A stretch of DNA of 40,881 nt from Bradyrhizobium sp. Gha (GTDB lineage: Bacteria; Pseudomonadota; Alphaproteobacteria; Rhizobiales; Xanthobacteraceae). Below are positions 33,476 to 40,881 of the stretch, one piece after another; positions within the stretch are counted from its first letter, which is position 1; each line of letters starts with the position of its first letter. Under the pieces are notes generated by a model. The model ran no database searches. It was not told where the DNA came from and worked only from the letters and a program-made list of their open reading frames with translations. The translations under genes were made by a program, and so were the position numbers. Location of the stretch: assembly GCF_900113735.1 (NCBI RefSeq), contig NZ_FOQM01000056.1, positions 1 through 40,881 on the forward strand, in the 5' to 3' direction.

Positions 33476-35983
33476 TCAAACTTTGCAGCGCGCTTTGAGC
33501 AACTCCGGAGCGATGATTTCGTCGAGACTGCGCCACTCACCCTTCACTCGAGTGCGATTCGGATCGTAGAAGGCGCGCAGGGAAGCGATGGCGGCGTGCT
33601 TTTCGCCCGCGATTTCCACTTCGAAATTGCCTTCAGATAGCCATTGGGCGTTCACTCCGCCTTCGGCACGCAGATATCCCATACCGACGCCACAACCCAA
33701 GGAGTGCCCAAAGCCCGCGGAGCGCAGGTAGCCCACAAGCGATCCATTGCGCCAGACCGGCTCGGTTCCGAACATCAGCGGCACGGCCTGGGGCACGGCC
33801 AATTGGACGAGGCGTCGAGACGGGGTCCGTCCCCGCTGCGCTTCGACCGCCGCCCGTCCCAGGAACTCCTGCGTCTTATTCCAGGCGATCGTGAAGCCCA
33901 ATCCGGATTCAAGGGGAGAATCTTCGTCGCTCACATCCGAACCCCAATCGCGGTATCCCGCCTCGAGCCTCAGTGTATTCAGTGCGACGTACCCGGCGTG
34001 TCGCAAATCAAGATCACGCCCCGCGGCGATCAAAGAATCGTAGACACCCAACGTCTGCTCGGTCGGAATGTGAAGCTCCCATCCGAGTTCGCCAACAAAC
34101 GTCATGCGGAATGCAAGTGCCAAGGCGTAACCGACCTCGATCTCACGGGCCGCAGCGAAGGGAAATGCGGATTCCGAGAAATCCGCCGGACTTACCCGCG
34201 CCAGCAACTCCCGTGAACGTGGTCCCATTACAGACAATGTGGTGTAGCCCGACGAGATATCCGTAACATATACGTGGCCCGCGCCTTTGGCATGGCCTCG
34301 GAGCCAGGCGAGATCGCGAATGCGCTGCACCGCTGCCGTGACCACCAGAAACTCCTCTTCGCCTGTTCGTGCAATCGTGACGTCGGACTCCATGCCACCT
34401 CGTTCGTTGAGCCACGGCGTGTACACAATCCGGCCCACTGGAACGTCGACATCGTTGGTAGAGAGGCGCTGAAGCAGCGCAAGTGCGTCTCGCCCCTGGA
34501 CCAGCAGATGTGCAAAGGATGTCTGATCGAATAGCGTCACTCCCGAACGCGTCGCCTGATGTTCCATACCACTGGCCTTGAACCACTCGTCGCGCCAGAA
34601 CGTCGCGTGCGCATTCGTCGACGCCTTGGATGCATCAAACCATTGCGCCCTCTCCCATCCTGCAACCTCGCCAAACTTGGCGCCAGCTGCGGCCAACCGG
34701 TCGTGCAGCGGAGACACTCGCACGTTGCGTGCCGTGGTGGCCGACTTGTGAGGCCAATGCAGGGCCCAGAGGTTTCCGACGGATTCAACTGTTCGATCAT
34801 GCAAATACCGGCGATTGCGCTGGAACGGCATGGCTCGCCGCACATCCATTTCCCAGTAGTCACTGGACGGCACGCCGGTCGACATCCACTCGGCCATCAC
34901 CTTGCCGGCACCACCGGACGACTCAATGCCGCACGAATTGAACCCTGAAGCCACATAAAGTCCCGAGACATGGGGTGCAGGCCCCATCAGAAATCTGTTG
35001 TCCGGCGTGAAACTCTCGGGACCATTGAAGTTCAGTTGCAATCCGACATTCTCGAGGGCCGGCATTCGGCGCATGGCATGAGTAAGGTACGGCTCGATGT
35101 GCTCGAAATCATCGGGCAAGGAATCGAAACTGAAATCGTGCGGAATTCCATCCATACCCCAAGGCTTGCCATCGGGCTCAAAGAACCCGACCAGCAACTT
35201 TCCAGCGTCCGCTTTCGCGTAAAAGCGAGCGTCCATATCTCGAATGGTGGGGAGATCGGCCGGCAATCCGGTAATGGCTTCTGTCACGACGTAGAAGTGC
35301 TCCGCCGCATGTAGCGGCACCGCCCAGTTGAGATCCGCGGCAAGTGCCCGAGTCCACATTCCCGTGCAGATCACGACTTTTTCGGTGCGCACGAGGCCTT
35401 CTGCGGTTCCAACGCCGACGATTTGCTCCCCTTCGACGATGATGCGGGTCACGGGGGTCCGCTCAAGGATCTTCGCACCCCCCTGTTTGGCGCCAGCCGC
35501 GAACGCGCGAGCCGTGTCTACGGGACTCGTCATCCCATCGGAAGGTATCCAGGCGGCGCCGAAAACGTCTGTCACATCGAGCAATGGCACACGCCGCCTG
35601 GCTTCGGCAGCATCGATGATCTCTACCTCCAGACCAAAGGAGCGCCCCATCGAGGCACCCCGCCTCAGCTCCTCCATCCTTGCGGGCGTGGCCGCAACCG
35701 TGATCGACCCGGACTGGCGAAAGCCCGTTGGCTGGCCGGTGAGCTTCTCGAGATCTCCGAACAATTGCGCTGTGTACTGAGCCAGCCTCGCCATGTTCTC
35801 GGTGGCTCTAAGCTGGGTGACAAGCCCCGCTGCGTGCCACGTCGTACCACAAGTGAGCTGATCTCGCTCGAGCAGCAGAACATCACGGTGTCCAAGCCGG
35901 GTCAGGTGATACGCAATGGACAGGCCAATGATGCCGCCACCGACGATGACGTATTCCGCGTGAGATGGGAGTTTGCTTTGCAT
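33476..35983 (-). CDS. Dimethylglycine/sarcosine dehydrogenase-like flavoprotein (DAO + GcvT domains)
   Basis: An 835-residue two-module enzyme. Residues 10-40 hold the FAD Rossmann motif YVIVGGGIIGLSIAYHLTRL ending in the ribose-binding Glu39. His50 in CGTTWHAAG is the site of covalent flavin in dimethylglycine and sarcosine dehydrogenases. The DAO domain reaches about residue 370. An FAO_M-type linker follows. The C-terminal half is a GcvT-like folate-binding domain (GYTTLSVMGPRSRELLARVS, YVALNTLRLEAGYRDWGSD, LRAFYDPNRTRVKGEW). It should oxidise an N-methyl group and pass it to THF. The ATG at 35983 is used because upstream codons (to a TTG at 36040) have no homology. It precedes purU, forming a one-carbon unit. 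The exact N-methyl substrate is not determined. Confidence 0.92.
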   Translation of the reverse strand: MQSKLPSHAEYVIVGGGIIGLSIAYHLTRLGHRDVLLLERDQLTCGTTWHAAGLVTQLRATENMARLAQYTAQLFGDLEKLTGQPTGFRQSGSITVAATPARMEELRRGASMGRSFGLEVEIIDAAEARRRVPLLDVTDVFGAAWIPSDGMTSPVDTARAFAAGAKQGGAKILERTPVTRIIVEGEQIVGVGTAEGLVRTEKVVICTGMWTRALAADLNWAVPLHAAEHFYVVTEAITGLPADLPTIRDMDARFYAKADAGKLLVGFFEPDGKPWGMDGIPHDFSFDSLPDDFEHIEPYLTHAMRRMPALENVGLQLNFNGPESFTPDNRFLMGPAPHVSGLYVASGFNSCGIESSGGAGKVMAEWMSTGVPSSDYWEMDVRRAMPFQRNRRYLHDRTVESVGNLWALHWPHKSATTARNVRVSPLHDRLAAAGAKFGEVAGWERAQWFDASKASTNAHATFWRDEWFKASGMEHQATRSGVTLFDQTSFAHLLVQGRDALALLQRLSTNDVDVPVGRIVYTPWLNERGGMESDVTIARTGEEEFLVVTAAVQRIRDLAWLRGHAKGAGHVYVTDISSGYTTLSVMGPRSRELLARVSPADFSESAFPFAAAREIEVGYALALAFRMTFVGELGWELHIPTEQTLGVYDSLIAAGRDLDLRHAGYVALNTLRLEAGYRDWGSDVSDEDSPLESGLGFTIAWNKTQEFLGRAAVEAQRGRTPSRRLVQLAVPQAVPLMFGTEPVWRNGSLVGYLRSAGFGHSLGCGVGMGYLRAEGGVNAQWLSEGNFEVEIAGEKHAAIASLRAFYDPNRTRVKGEWRSLDEIIAPELLKARCKV

Positions 35984-36664
35984 TCGACAACTCAGAGTAG
36001 ATGACTGCGGGGCAGGCCTGGGCAGATCGAGGATCGGCAACCGTCTGAACTCCTCGCGCGAAGGCCGACATTCCCCGACCGCTGAGTGGTGCGGCCTACA
36101 ACTCCGCTCGTGCTAGCGGGCAGGTCGGCAGAACCATGCAAGTCCGATGTCCTTCGCGAGAGTCCGGTTCCGTCCTAACCGAACGAGAACGGTCTGGCGG
36201 AAATAATATCCAGACCAGAATAATTATTTGACTAATATCCCGCAATACTACGCACGATTCCTGCTTGATACACCGAACCGGCGATGTTTTCCTCTGCTCA
36301 ATCTAGCCGGCGCGTATCAAGAGTGCACGATCAACCCGCAGTTGATGTCCTGCCGGGCTCGGGCCCCTAACCGAGCCGCCAGGGAAGTGTGACTGGATTC
36401 GCTGCGGCTTGAGAGTCAGATGGCTTGCAGCGACGCGCTTTCGAAAATGCGAACATTCGCCATCGATTGGCTCAACAAGGAAAGCGACCTTCATAGCAGA
36501 TGTGGTCTTACGCTTGCGCCTTTGGCTTAAGACAGCACACCAGACAGGCGATCGTCCAGAAGCGTAGACCCGCTGATCGAGCGCAAGCCACACTGCGGCC
36601 GATCAACCGCAAGTCGCATGATCTCGCATCGCCGATTGGCTTGGAGACAGATGCCTCCACGAAC
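35984..36664. other. Region upstream of flavoprotein gene, no gene seen
   Basis: The first part (35984-36240) is the likely promoter region and becomes strongly AT-rich at 36200-36240. The second part (36300-36664) lies downstream of the M20D remnant and has no recognisable gene on either strand. Confidence 0.4.
36191..36216. promoter_or_regulatory. Perfect 7-bp inverted repeat, likely operator
   Basis: GGTCTGG (36191-36197), twelve-base spacer, CCAGACC (36210-36216), with perfect arms. The site is about 210 nt upstream of the flavoprotein start, within an AT-rich tract containing the palindrome AATAATTATT (36219-36228 region). Size and spacing suit a dimeric regulator, but no regulator gene is adjacent. 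Confidence 0.4.
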
Positions 36665-36995
36665 TCAAAGCGGCAAAGTCGTTTCGACAAGATTACCGAG
36701 TAGCCGATGCGATAAGGTAACGCCCCGTCATCGAAATCGTACTCGGGATTGTGAAACTCGGCCGTTGGGTCTGTTACCAAGAAAATAAAGGTGCCGGGCT
36801 CTGCGAGGAGCATATAGGCGAAATCCTCGGACACCATGAGTGGCTTGATCCCGTCGTCCACTGAGGCGTCGCCCACGAGAGAGCGGGCTGCGATGATGTC
36901 GTTGTTCGTATCGTCGGTATGGTTGAATGTGAGAGGCTCGAGCCGTCGGTAGTTGAACTCGATCTGCGCGCCCAATCCGTTTCCTTCAGCACACG
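36665..36995 (-). pseudogene. M20D amidohydrolase (hippurate-hydrolase type), C-terminal part
   Basis: The minus strand reads CAEGNGLGAQIEFNYRRLEP LTFNH, then PLMVSEDFAYMLLAEPGTFI F and EFHNPEYDFDDGALPY. This is the end of M20D amidohydrolases, with the conserved SEDF and late H.P.YDF (metal-ligand histidine) motifs. A one-base shift near 36698 is needed to reach LVETTLPL and the native stop at 36665. The gene is cut at 36995 by an IS3-family element. Its upstream piece resumes in frame at 39267 on the far side of the element. Confidence 0.85.
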
Positions 36996-37007
36996 TGACC
37001 TTGCCCC
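36992..37007. repeat. Left target duplication CACG plus IS3 terminal repeat
   Basis: CACG (36992-36995) followed by TGACCTTGCCCC (36996-37007). The latter is identical over twelve bases to the opposite end of the element. Confidence 0.85.
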
Positions 37008-37009
37008 TA

Positions 37010-37276
37010 AGTTTTGTCCAATCCTGAGTTCGCCTGGCAGTTGGATGCCCAGTTGGGCGGTGGTAGCGACGGGAGCTGGCGCGGAGCTTTCGGCATAGCG
37101 CAGCGCCAAATCCCGGCGCGAGTGGCAGGTGAAGGCGAACTCGGAGGGCGTCTTCCATCCGAGCTGCGAGTGTGGCCGTGCCTCGTTGTAATCGACACGC
37201 CAGCTTCCGAGTGCGACGCGAGCCTGGGCCAGTGACGTGAACAGCGTCTCGTTCAGCAATTCATCCCGCAGCCGGC
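37010..37276 (-). pseudogene. IS3-family OrfB transposase, C-terminal fragment
   Basis: The fragment reads NGRLRDELLNETLFTSLAQA, WRVDYNEARPHSQLGWKTPS EF and AFTCHSRRDLALRYAES. This is the end of an IS3/IS407-group DDE integrase: the final catalytic glutamate lies in the RDE of NGRLRDE, and the RPH/P-F block follows. The rest of the integrase, with the two aspartates, is missing; the break at about 37276 is where the IS110 sequence begins. Confidence 0.8.
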
Positions 37277-37360
37277 CGTTGATGGGGAAGACGGCCCCGC
37301 TCCCTCGGCACCGGCGATATACTGGCGATGGACGAGCCCGCTAACAGGAGCAATTGAGCA

Positions 37361-38096
37361 ATGGAAGCCGCCACAATTGGGTTGGACATTCCGAAGCACG
37401 TATTTCACATCCATGCAGTTGTTGGCGAAGGCCAAGTGGCCGGTCGCCAACGTCTCGGGCGAGGCGAGATCATGTCGTTCTTCTCCTCGCTCGCAGCTTG
37501 CCTGGTCGGCATCGAAGCCTGCGCGCCTGCTCACCACTGGGCGCGGGAGATTCGGCAGTTTGGACAAGATGTCAGTTTGATTCCGCCAGCCTATGTTAAA
37601 CCCTAGCTACGAAGAGGAGCCAAAGAATGACGCCGCTAACGCGGCCGCGATCTGCGAAGCGGTCAGTCGTCCCAATATGCGGTTCCTTCCAATCAAGGGC
37701 GCCTAGAACCAGGGCTTCTTGATGCTTCATCGTGCAAGAGGCTTGCTGGACCGCCAACGCACCATGACAGCTTGCGCCATTCGGGCTCACTTTGTTGAGT
37801 TCGGAATCATTGTCGGGCAAGGCCGACAACGGGTGGATGGTCTAATGGACTTGTTGGATGACGAAGAAACCGACGCTACCGGCCCATGCCCGCATCGCAC
37901 TGGCCGTCCTTGTGAGCCAACTGAAGCCATTGGACCGGAAGGTCGAGGCCATCGAGCGCGAACTGGCTGAGATCCAGCAAGTAAATCCGATGGCGAAGTT
38001 GCTGTCCTCGATTCCCGGGATCGGTCCCATTACGGCCACGGCTCTCGCCGCGACCACGCCGGACGCGACCATGTTCCGCTCCGGGCGGAATTGGGT
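37361..38096 (+). pseudogene. IS110-family (IS1111-like) transposase, frameshifted and 3'-truncated
   Basis: It starts at an ATG with AACAGGAG upstream: MEAATIGLDIPKHVFHIHAV, LVGIEACAPAHHWAREIRQF and LIPPAYVKP, then stop. Later frames read AAAICEAVSRPNMRFLPIKG, LMLHRARGLLDRQRTMTACA and HFVEFGIIVGQG, then SIPGIGPITATALAATTPDA and TMFRSGR. These correspond to the DEDD N-terminal domain (first Asp in GLDIPKH) and the helix-hairpin-helix Transposase_20 domain of IS1111-type recombinases. At least three frameshifts or stops occur. The sequence breaks at about 38096, exactly where the opposed IS110 copy begins; its last ~70 residues are not found on the other side. Confidence 0.85.
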
Positions 38097-39077
38097 TGCA
38101 TCAACCCACATTCGGTGAAGGATGACAGCCATCTTTCTGGCCAGCGCGACCTTCGCACGCTTGCTTCCTTGCCGGTGGGCAACACGCACCGCCCAGGCCT
38201 TCATCGGAGACCATCGGGTTGATGGCCTGAGAACGACGTTGGCAGCTTCGAACAAGGCTGTGCGCGTCTCTCCATCTCCGACTTTTGTGATCCGTCCCAC
38301 CCGATCAACCTCGCCAGATTGGTATCGCTGGGCGTTAACCCGAGATTGGCACCGACGGATTGGGAATGCAGGAATCGCCTGGGATCGTCCACAGTGGAGC
38401 GGAAGGTCAGCGCAGAGACCGGGCTGATCCCCGGCATCGTCATCAAAATCCGACAAGCCGGGTCACTGCGCACGGCCTTCAGAACCAGACGATGGACCCG
38501 GGCGTACTCCCGCATCAGCGCTTCGCGTCCGGCAAGCAGCGGATTCATGACGCCTCCAGTAAGGCGTCATCGCTGACCAACTCACGAACTCGTCTCGCGA
38601 ACAGAGTCCGCGATACGATTCCGACTTTGAGACCGAGCGGACGCAGAAGTCCGCCGATGACTTGCTCTGTGGCAGCGATGGAGCGGATGATATGCTTCCG
38701 AGCCGCGGCCAGGGTCCGCGCCCTTTGGCTGCCGATGCTCCTGATATGAAGAGGCTTGAACCGTTCTCACCACCTGCGCGATCCCACGGGCGTCATTCCG
38801 ATCGGTCTTCACTGGCATGGCCCAAAGTGCCGCCTTAACCTGGCGGCTTCCAAACTGACGGCCGGCAGCCCCAGTTCGATTAGATTTGCGGTCAGCCATT
38901 CTGATATCCGTCCTGCTTCAAGGCCCACCCGTTTAACTTGACCAGCCCACGATTCGAGTACTGCACAATCGATGGCGCGTCCGCCAACGTGGTTCCCTCC
39001 CGGATAAGCTTTCCGGTCTCGTCCACCGCACATACCGCAACGGAATTCAGCGAAACATCGAGGCCGGAGTAGATCAT
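38091..39077 (-). pseudogene. IS110-family transposase, frameshifted
   Basis: From an ATG at 39077 (GGAGAG upstream) it reads MIYSGLDVSLNSVAVCAVDE TG. Shifted frames give VGLEAGRISEWLTANLIELG, VKAALWAMPVKTDRNDARGI AQVV, MNPLLAGREALMREYARVHR, RILMTMPGISPVSALTFRS and DDPRRFLHSQSVGANLGLTP. The last frame gives RYQSGEVDRVGRITKVGDGE and KRAKVALARKMAVILHRMWV DATQF. All parts of a ~340-residue IS110 protein (DEDD domain, coiled linker, Transposase_20 with the serine region) are present, but spread over at least four frames. It is a different subgroup from the plus-strand copy it abuts. Confidence 0.85.
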
Positions 39078-39167
39078 GGCTTCTCTCCTTTCCGGATGGA
39101 GTTGGTCTATGATCGTCAGCCAAAACGTGGCGCGCGGCAACTCGGTCAGGCAATCGGAACCGAATAC

Positions 39168-39200
39168 CCCATCTCTTCCGAAAAGCGGCTGCGCTTCATG
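39168..39200 (-). pseudogene. IS3-family OrfA, first codons only
   Basis: An ATG at 39200 opens MKRSRFSEE, the near-invariant start of OrfA in many IS3/IS407-group elements, then leaves the family sequence at about 39173. It supports the assignment of 39263 as the left (orfA) end of the IS3-family element. Confidence 0.6.
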
Positions 39201-39251
39201 CCCTGGTGCTTGTCGTGGGCCAGAACGAACTTCAAGCTGGATTAAGCCGGT

Positions 39252-39267
39252 GGGGCAAGGTCACACG
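39252..39267. repeat. Right IS3 terminal repeat plus target duplication CACG
   Basis: GGGGCAAGGTCA (39252-39263) is the reverse complement of the left-end TGACCTTGCCCC. It is followed by CACG (39264-39267), matching the left flank. Confidence 0.85.
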
Positions 39268-39340
39268 CCTTGATCTGCCTTTGTCCGAAGTTCCGCTGCA
39301 GGGGCGTGAGGCTCCTGACCGTGCCGCGAAGCACGAAGTG
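39264..39340 (-). pseudogene. M20D amidohydrolase, internal piece upstream of the IS3 insertion
   Basis: Read on the minus strand into the element boundary this gives FVLRGTVRSLTPLQRNFGQ then RQIKA. LRGTVR.L.P is the conserved dimerisation-domain strand of M20D amidohydrolases. It joins without a frameshift to CAEGNGLGAQIEFNYRRLEP on the other side of the element (36995 leftward) when one CACG copy is removed. The rest of the gene, further right, is replaced by an IS256 remnant starting at about 39341. Confidence 0.75.
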
Positions 39341-40205
39341 AGCAACGGCTATCGCGACAGGATCTGGGAGACCCGCGCTGGCACGGTCAGAGCTGCGCAT
39401 CCCCAAGCTGCGCAAGGGCTCCTACTTCCCCGGCTTTCTGGAGCCGCGCCGGATGGCCGAGAAGGCGCTCACCGCCGTGGTTCAGGAAGCTTGTGTGCAG
39501 GGCGTCTCGACCCGCTCGGTGGACGACCTGGTGCAGGCCATGGGTATGACGGGGATCTCAAAGAGCCAGGTGAGCCGGCTCTGTGCCGAGATCGACGACA
39601 AGGTGAAGGCCTTCCTCGTCCGGCGGATCGAGGGCGACTGGCCATATCTGTGGATCGACGCCACCTACGTGAAGGTGCGCCAGAATGGCCGCATCGTGTC
39701 GGTTGCAGTGATCATTGCGGTCGGCGTCAACAGCGATGGCCGGCGCGAAGTTCTCGGCATGGACATTGGTCCCTCCGAGGCCGAGACGTTCTGGACGGCA
39801 TTCCTGCGCAAGGTCGCCCGCCGCGGCCTGCGCGGCGTCAAGCTGGTGGTCTCCGACGCCCACGAGGGCATCAAGGCCACTGTGGCCAAGGTGCTCAATG
39901 CCTCCTGGCAGCGCTGTCGCGTCCACTTCATGCGCAATGCGCTGGCCCACGCCGGCAAGAGCGGCCGGCGCGTCGTCTCCGCCTTCATCGCCACCGCGTT
40001 CGCCCAGGACGATGCCGAGGCCGCTCGCACGCAGTGGCGCAAGGTCGCCGACCAGCTCCGGCCAAAGCTGCCCAAGCTCGCGGGTTTCCTCGACGAGGCC
40101 GAGACCGATGTGCTGGCCTATATGACGTTCCCGCCCCAGCACCGGACCAAGCTGCACTCGACGGATGAGATGGACAAGCGATTTTTTATGATCGCGCCGC
40201 GATGA
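39341..40205 (+). pseudogene. IS256/mutator-family transposase, truncated at both ends
   Basis: The fragment begins SNGYRDRIWETRAGTV, shifts frame near 39390, and continues ELRIPKLRKGSYFPGFLEPR, AEKALTAVVQEACVQGVSTR and VDDLVQAMGMTGISKSQVS. It then has the catalytic aspartates in YLWIDATYVKVR and LVVSDAHEGIK and the C-H motif CRVHFMRNALAH. It should continue HSTNPIERLN, carrying the catalytic Glu, but turns at about 40165 into unrelated DEMDKRFFMIAPR and stops at 40205. The N-terminal ~70 and C-terminal ~70 residues are missing, so it is inactive. The body is well preserved from 39400 to 40165, implying it broke more recently than its IS110 neighbours. Confidence 0.88.
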
Positions 40206-40487
40206 CGATTGCAGAAATCGCGTCCATTCTTTTGTTCGGCCGCGCCGCGGGCCATTCTTCCGTCCCGGCCACCGATCTCGCAGCCGCCGCGCGCAGGGTC
40301 GGTCAAGGCTGGCCGCGTGCGGCCACCGCACGGCTTGGCCTTGACCGGCCCGAGCACGGCGGCATGCTGCCGTGGAACGGGACTGCATTCCTGGCTGGCA
40401 CTTGCCGTCAGCGGCGGTTATGGTTGTCGGGCGCGGGCGACCTCGTGGCGAAGCGTGACGCGTCGGCTGCAAGCGTCACCGGACTGC

Positions 40488-40881
40488 CTATTTTGTCCTG
40501 CCGAGCTGAGGCGCCCGCGCGCCGAGTTTTGGCCGCCGCGGTTTCCATTGCGACACCAATCGTTCGTAGTTTCGCTCCGCCTGGGCGGCAATCAACATCT
40601 CACGGTCGCGCAGCGCCTTGATGTTGTAGGCATAGGCTGGTCCACGCCGGCTGCCCTTCTGTTGCGGATGTCCAGCTTGAAGTTGCATTGCGCGGGTCTT
40701 GTTGGCGACCAGCGCCGGGCGCGCCCACAGGTAATCCTCGCCCTTCGTCAACAAATGCCAGCAGAGCACCGTGAGCTTGCGAGCCACGGCCACCGCGGCG
40801 ACCTGATGGCCACGCCGGGCGCGGATCCGTACGAAAAAAGCATGCAATGGACCGGGCGCCTTGGCCGCGGCCCAGGCAGCC
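40488..40881 (-). CDS. IS110-family (IS116/IS902-like) transposase, C-terminal part, runs off the window
   Basis: The minus-strand frame, open to the window edge, reads AAWAAAKAPGPLHAFFVRIR and RRGHQVAAVAVARKLTVLCW HLLTKGEDYLWARPALVANK. This is the C-terminal end of a Transposase_20/IS116/IS902 protein (RRG..A..A.ARKL..L.W.LLT). The tail to 40488 is basic. The N-terminal DEDD domain lies beyond position 40881, so completeness cannot be judged. It is a third IS110-type lineage in the last 4 kb. Confidence 0.75.
   Translation of the reverse strand, partial: AAWAAAKAPGPLHAFFVRIRARRGHQVAAVAVARKLTVLCWHLLTKGEDYLWARPALVANKTRAMQLQAGHPQQKGSRRGPAYAYNIKALRDREMLIAAQAERNYERLVSQWKPRRPKLGARAPQLGRTK

Larger units (their letters stand above)
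36996..39263 (-). mobile_element. IS3-family element (IS407-like ends), gutted by IS110 insertions
   Basis: The two ends are TGACCTTGCCCC facing inwards (36996-37007 on the plus strand; 39252-39263 read on the minus strand). The flanks are a 4-bp duplication CACG (36992-36995 and 39264-39267). Inside the right end is the start of orfA on the minus strand (MKRSRFSEE from an ATG at 39200). Inside the left end is the C-terminus of orfB (NGRLRDELLNETLFTSL, WRVDYNEARPHSQLGWKTPS EF) up to about 37276. Only about 370 bp of the ~1.3-kb IS3 remains. The middle is occupied by two IS110-family remnants in opposite orientation. Total span is 2268 bp. It cannot transpose by itself. Confidence 0.85.

Noticed and set aside
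39400..40168. Long plus-strand frame starting near 39206 through the IS256 remnant
   Set aside because: Only its first part (about 39341-39390) is transposase; after the frameshift it is an arginine/glycine-rich shadow of the real frame.
39558..40472. Minus-strand ORF of 304 codons opposite the IS256 remnant
   Set aside because: The plus strand carries the IS256 catalytic motifs; the minus frame is low-complexity Ala/Arg/Gly-rich.
1..40881. CRISPR array, tRNA or rRNA gene, nod box
   Set aside because: No regularly spaced repeats, cloverleaf with CCA-proximal consensus, or nod-box consensus was seen on either strand by eye.

Overview
The window looks like accessory DNA of an alphaproteobacterium, most likely a Bradyrhizobium or close relative. 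This is inferred from GC-rich codon use, the enzyme families present, and the mixture of IS3, IS110, IS256 and group II intron debris typical of rhizobial genomic islands. No tRNA, rRNA, CRISPR array, nod/nif gene or replication origin was seen, and no database search was possible.

Layout. (1) 1-618: the N-terminal part of a class V aminotransferase running off the left edge. (2) About 0.7-5.4 kb: a gene graveyard holding broken pieces of etfB, a group II intron maturase with possible RNA domain V, a LysR regulator, ridA, mlrC, methylmalonyl-CoA mutase and a beta-propeller lactonase. Most are frameshifted and joined at abrupt breakpoints. (3) 5.65-13.84 kb, minus strand: an intact six-gene unit of Tat-type peptide-binding protein, two permeases, a fused double ATPase, a GNAT acetyltransferase and an amidase-signature hydrolase. 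An M20 peptidase is divergent from it (14.4-15.8 kb), followed by a malonyl-CoA synthetase gene (16.2-17.7 kb). (4) 18.5-21.5 kb, minus: an AtuA-family protein, its small partner and a NylB/class C beta-lactamase-like serine hydrolase. (5) 22.1-25.2 kb, plus: a four-gene polar amino-acid/ectoine-type ABC importer. (6) 25.3-28.6 kb: two divergent MmgE/PrpD paralogues around an intergenic region carrying an inverted repeat. (7) 29.2-36.0 kb: an ectoine-hydrolase-like (DoeA/EutD-type) M24 enzyme, an EamA exporter, a formyl-THF deformylase (purU) and a dimethylglycine/sarcosine-dehydrogenase-like flavoprotein that sits upstream of purU in the same direction. (8) 36.7-40.9 kb: nested insertion sequences inside a broken M20D amidohydrolase gene.

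The intact genes read as a catabolic island for small nitrogen compounds (peptides or amides, compatible-solute-like molecules, N-methyl amines): import, amide hydrolysis, CoA activation and one-carbon disposal. This is inferred from families; no substrate is proven. The clearest structural result is at the right end. An IS3-family element (36996-39263) has matching 12-bp ends and a 4-bp CACG target duplication. Removing it together with one CACG copy restores an uninterrupted M20D reading frame. The IS3 core has itself been replaced by two opposed IS110 remnants.
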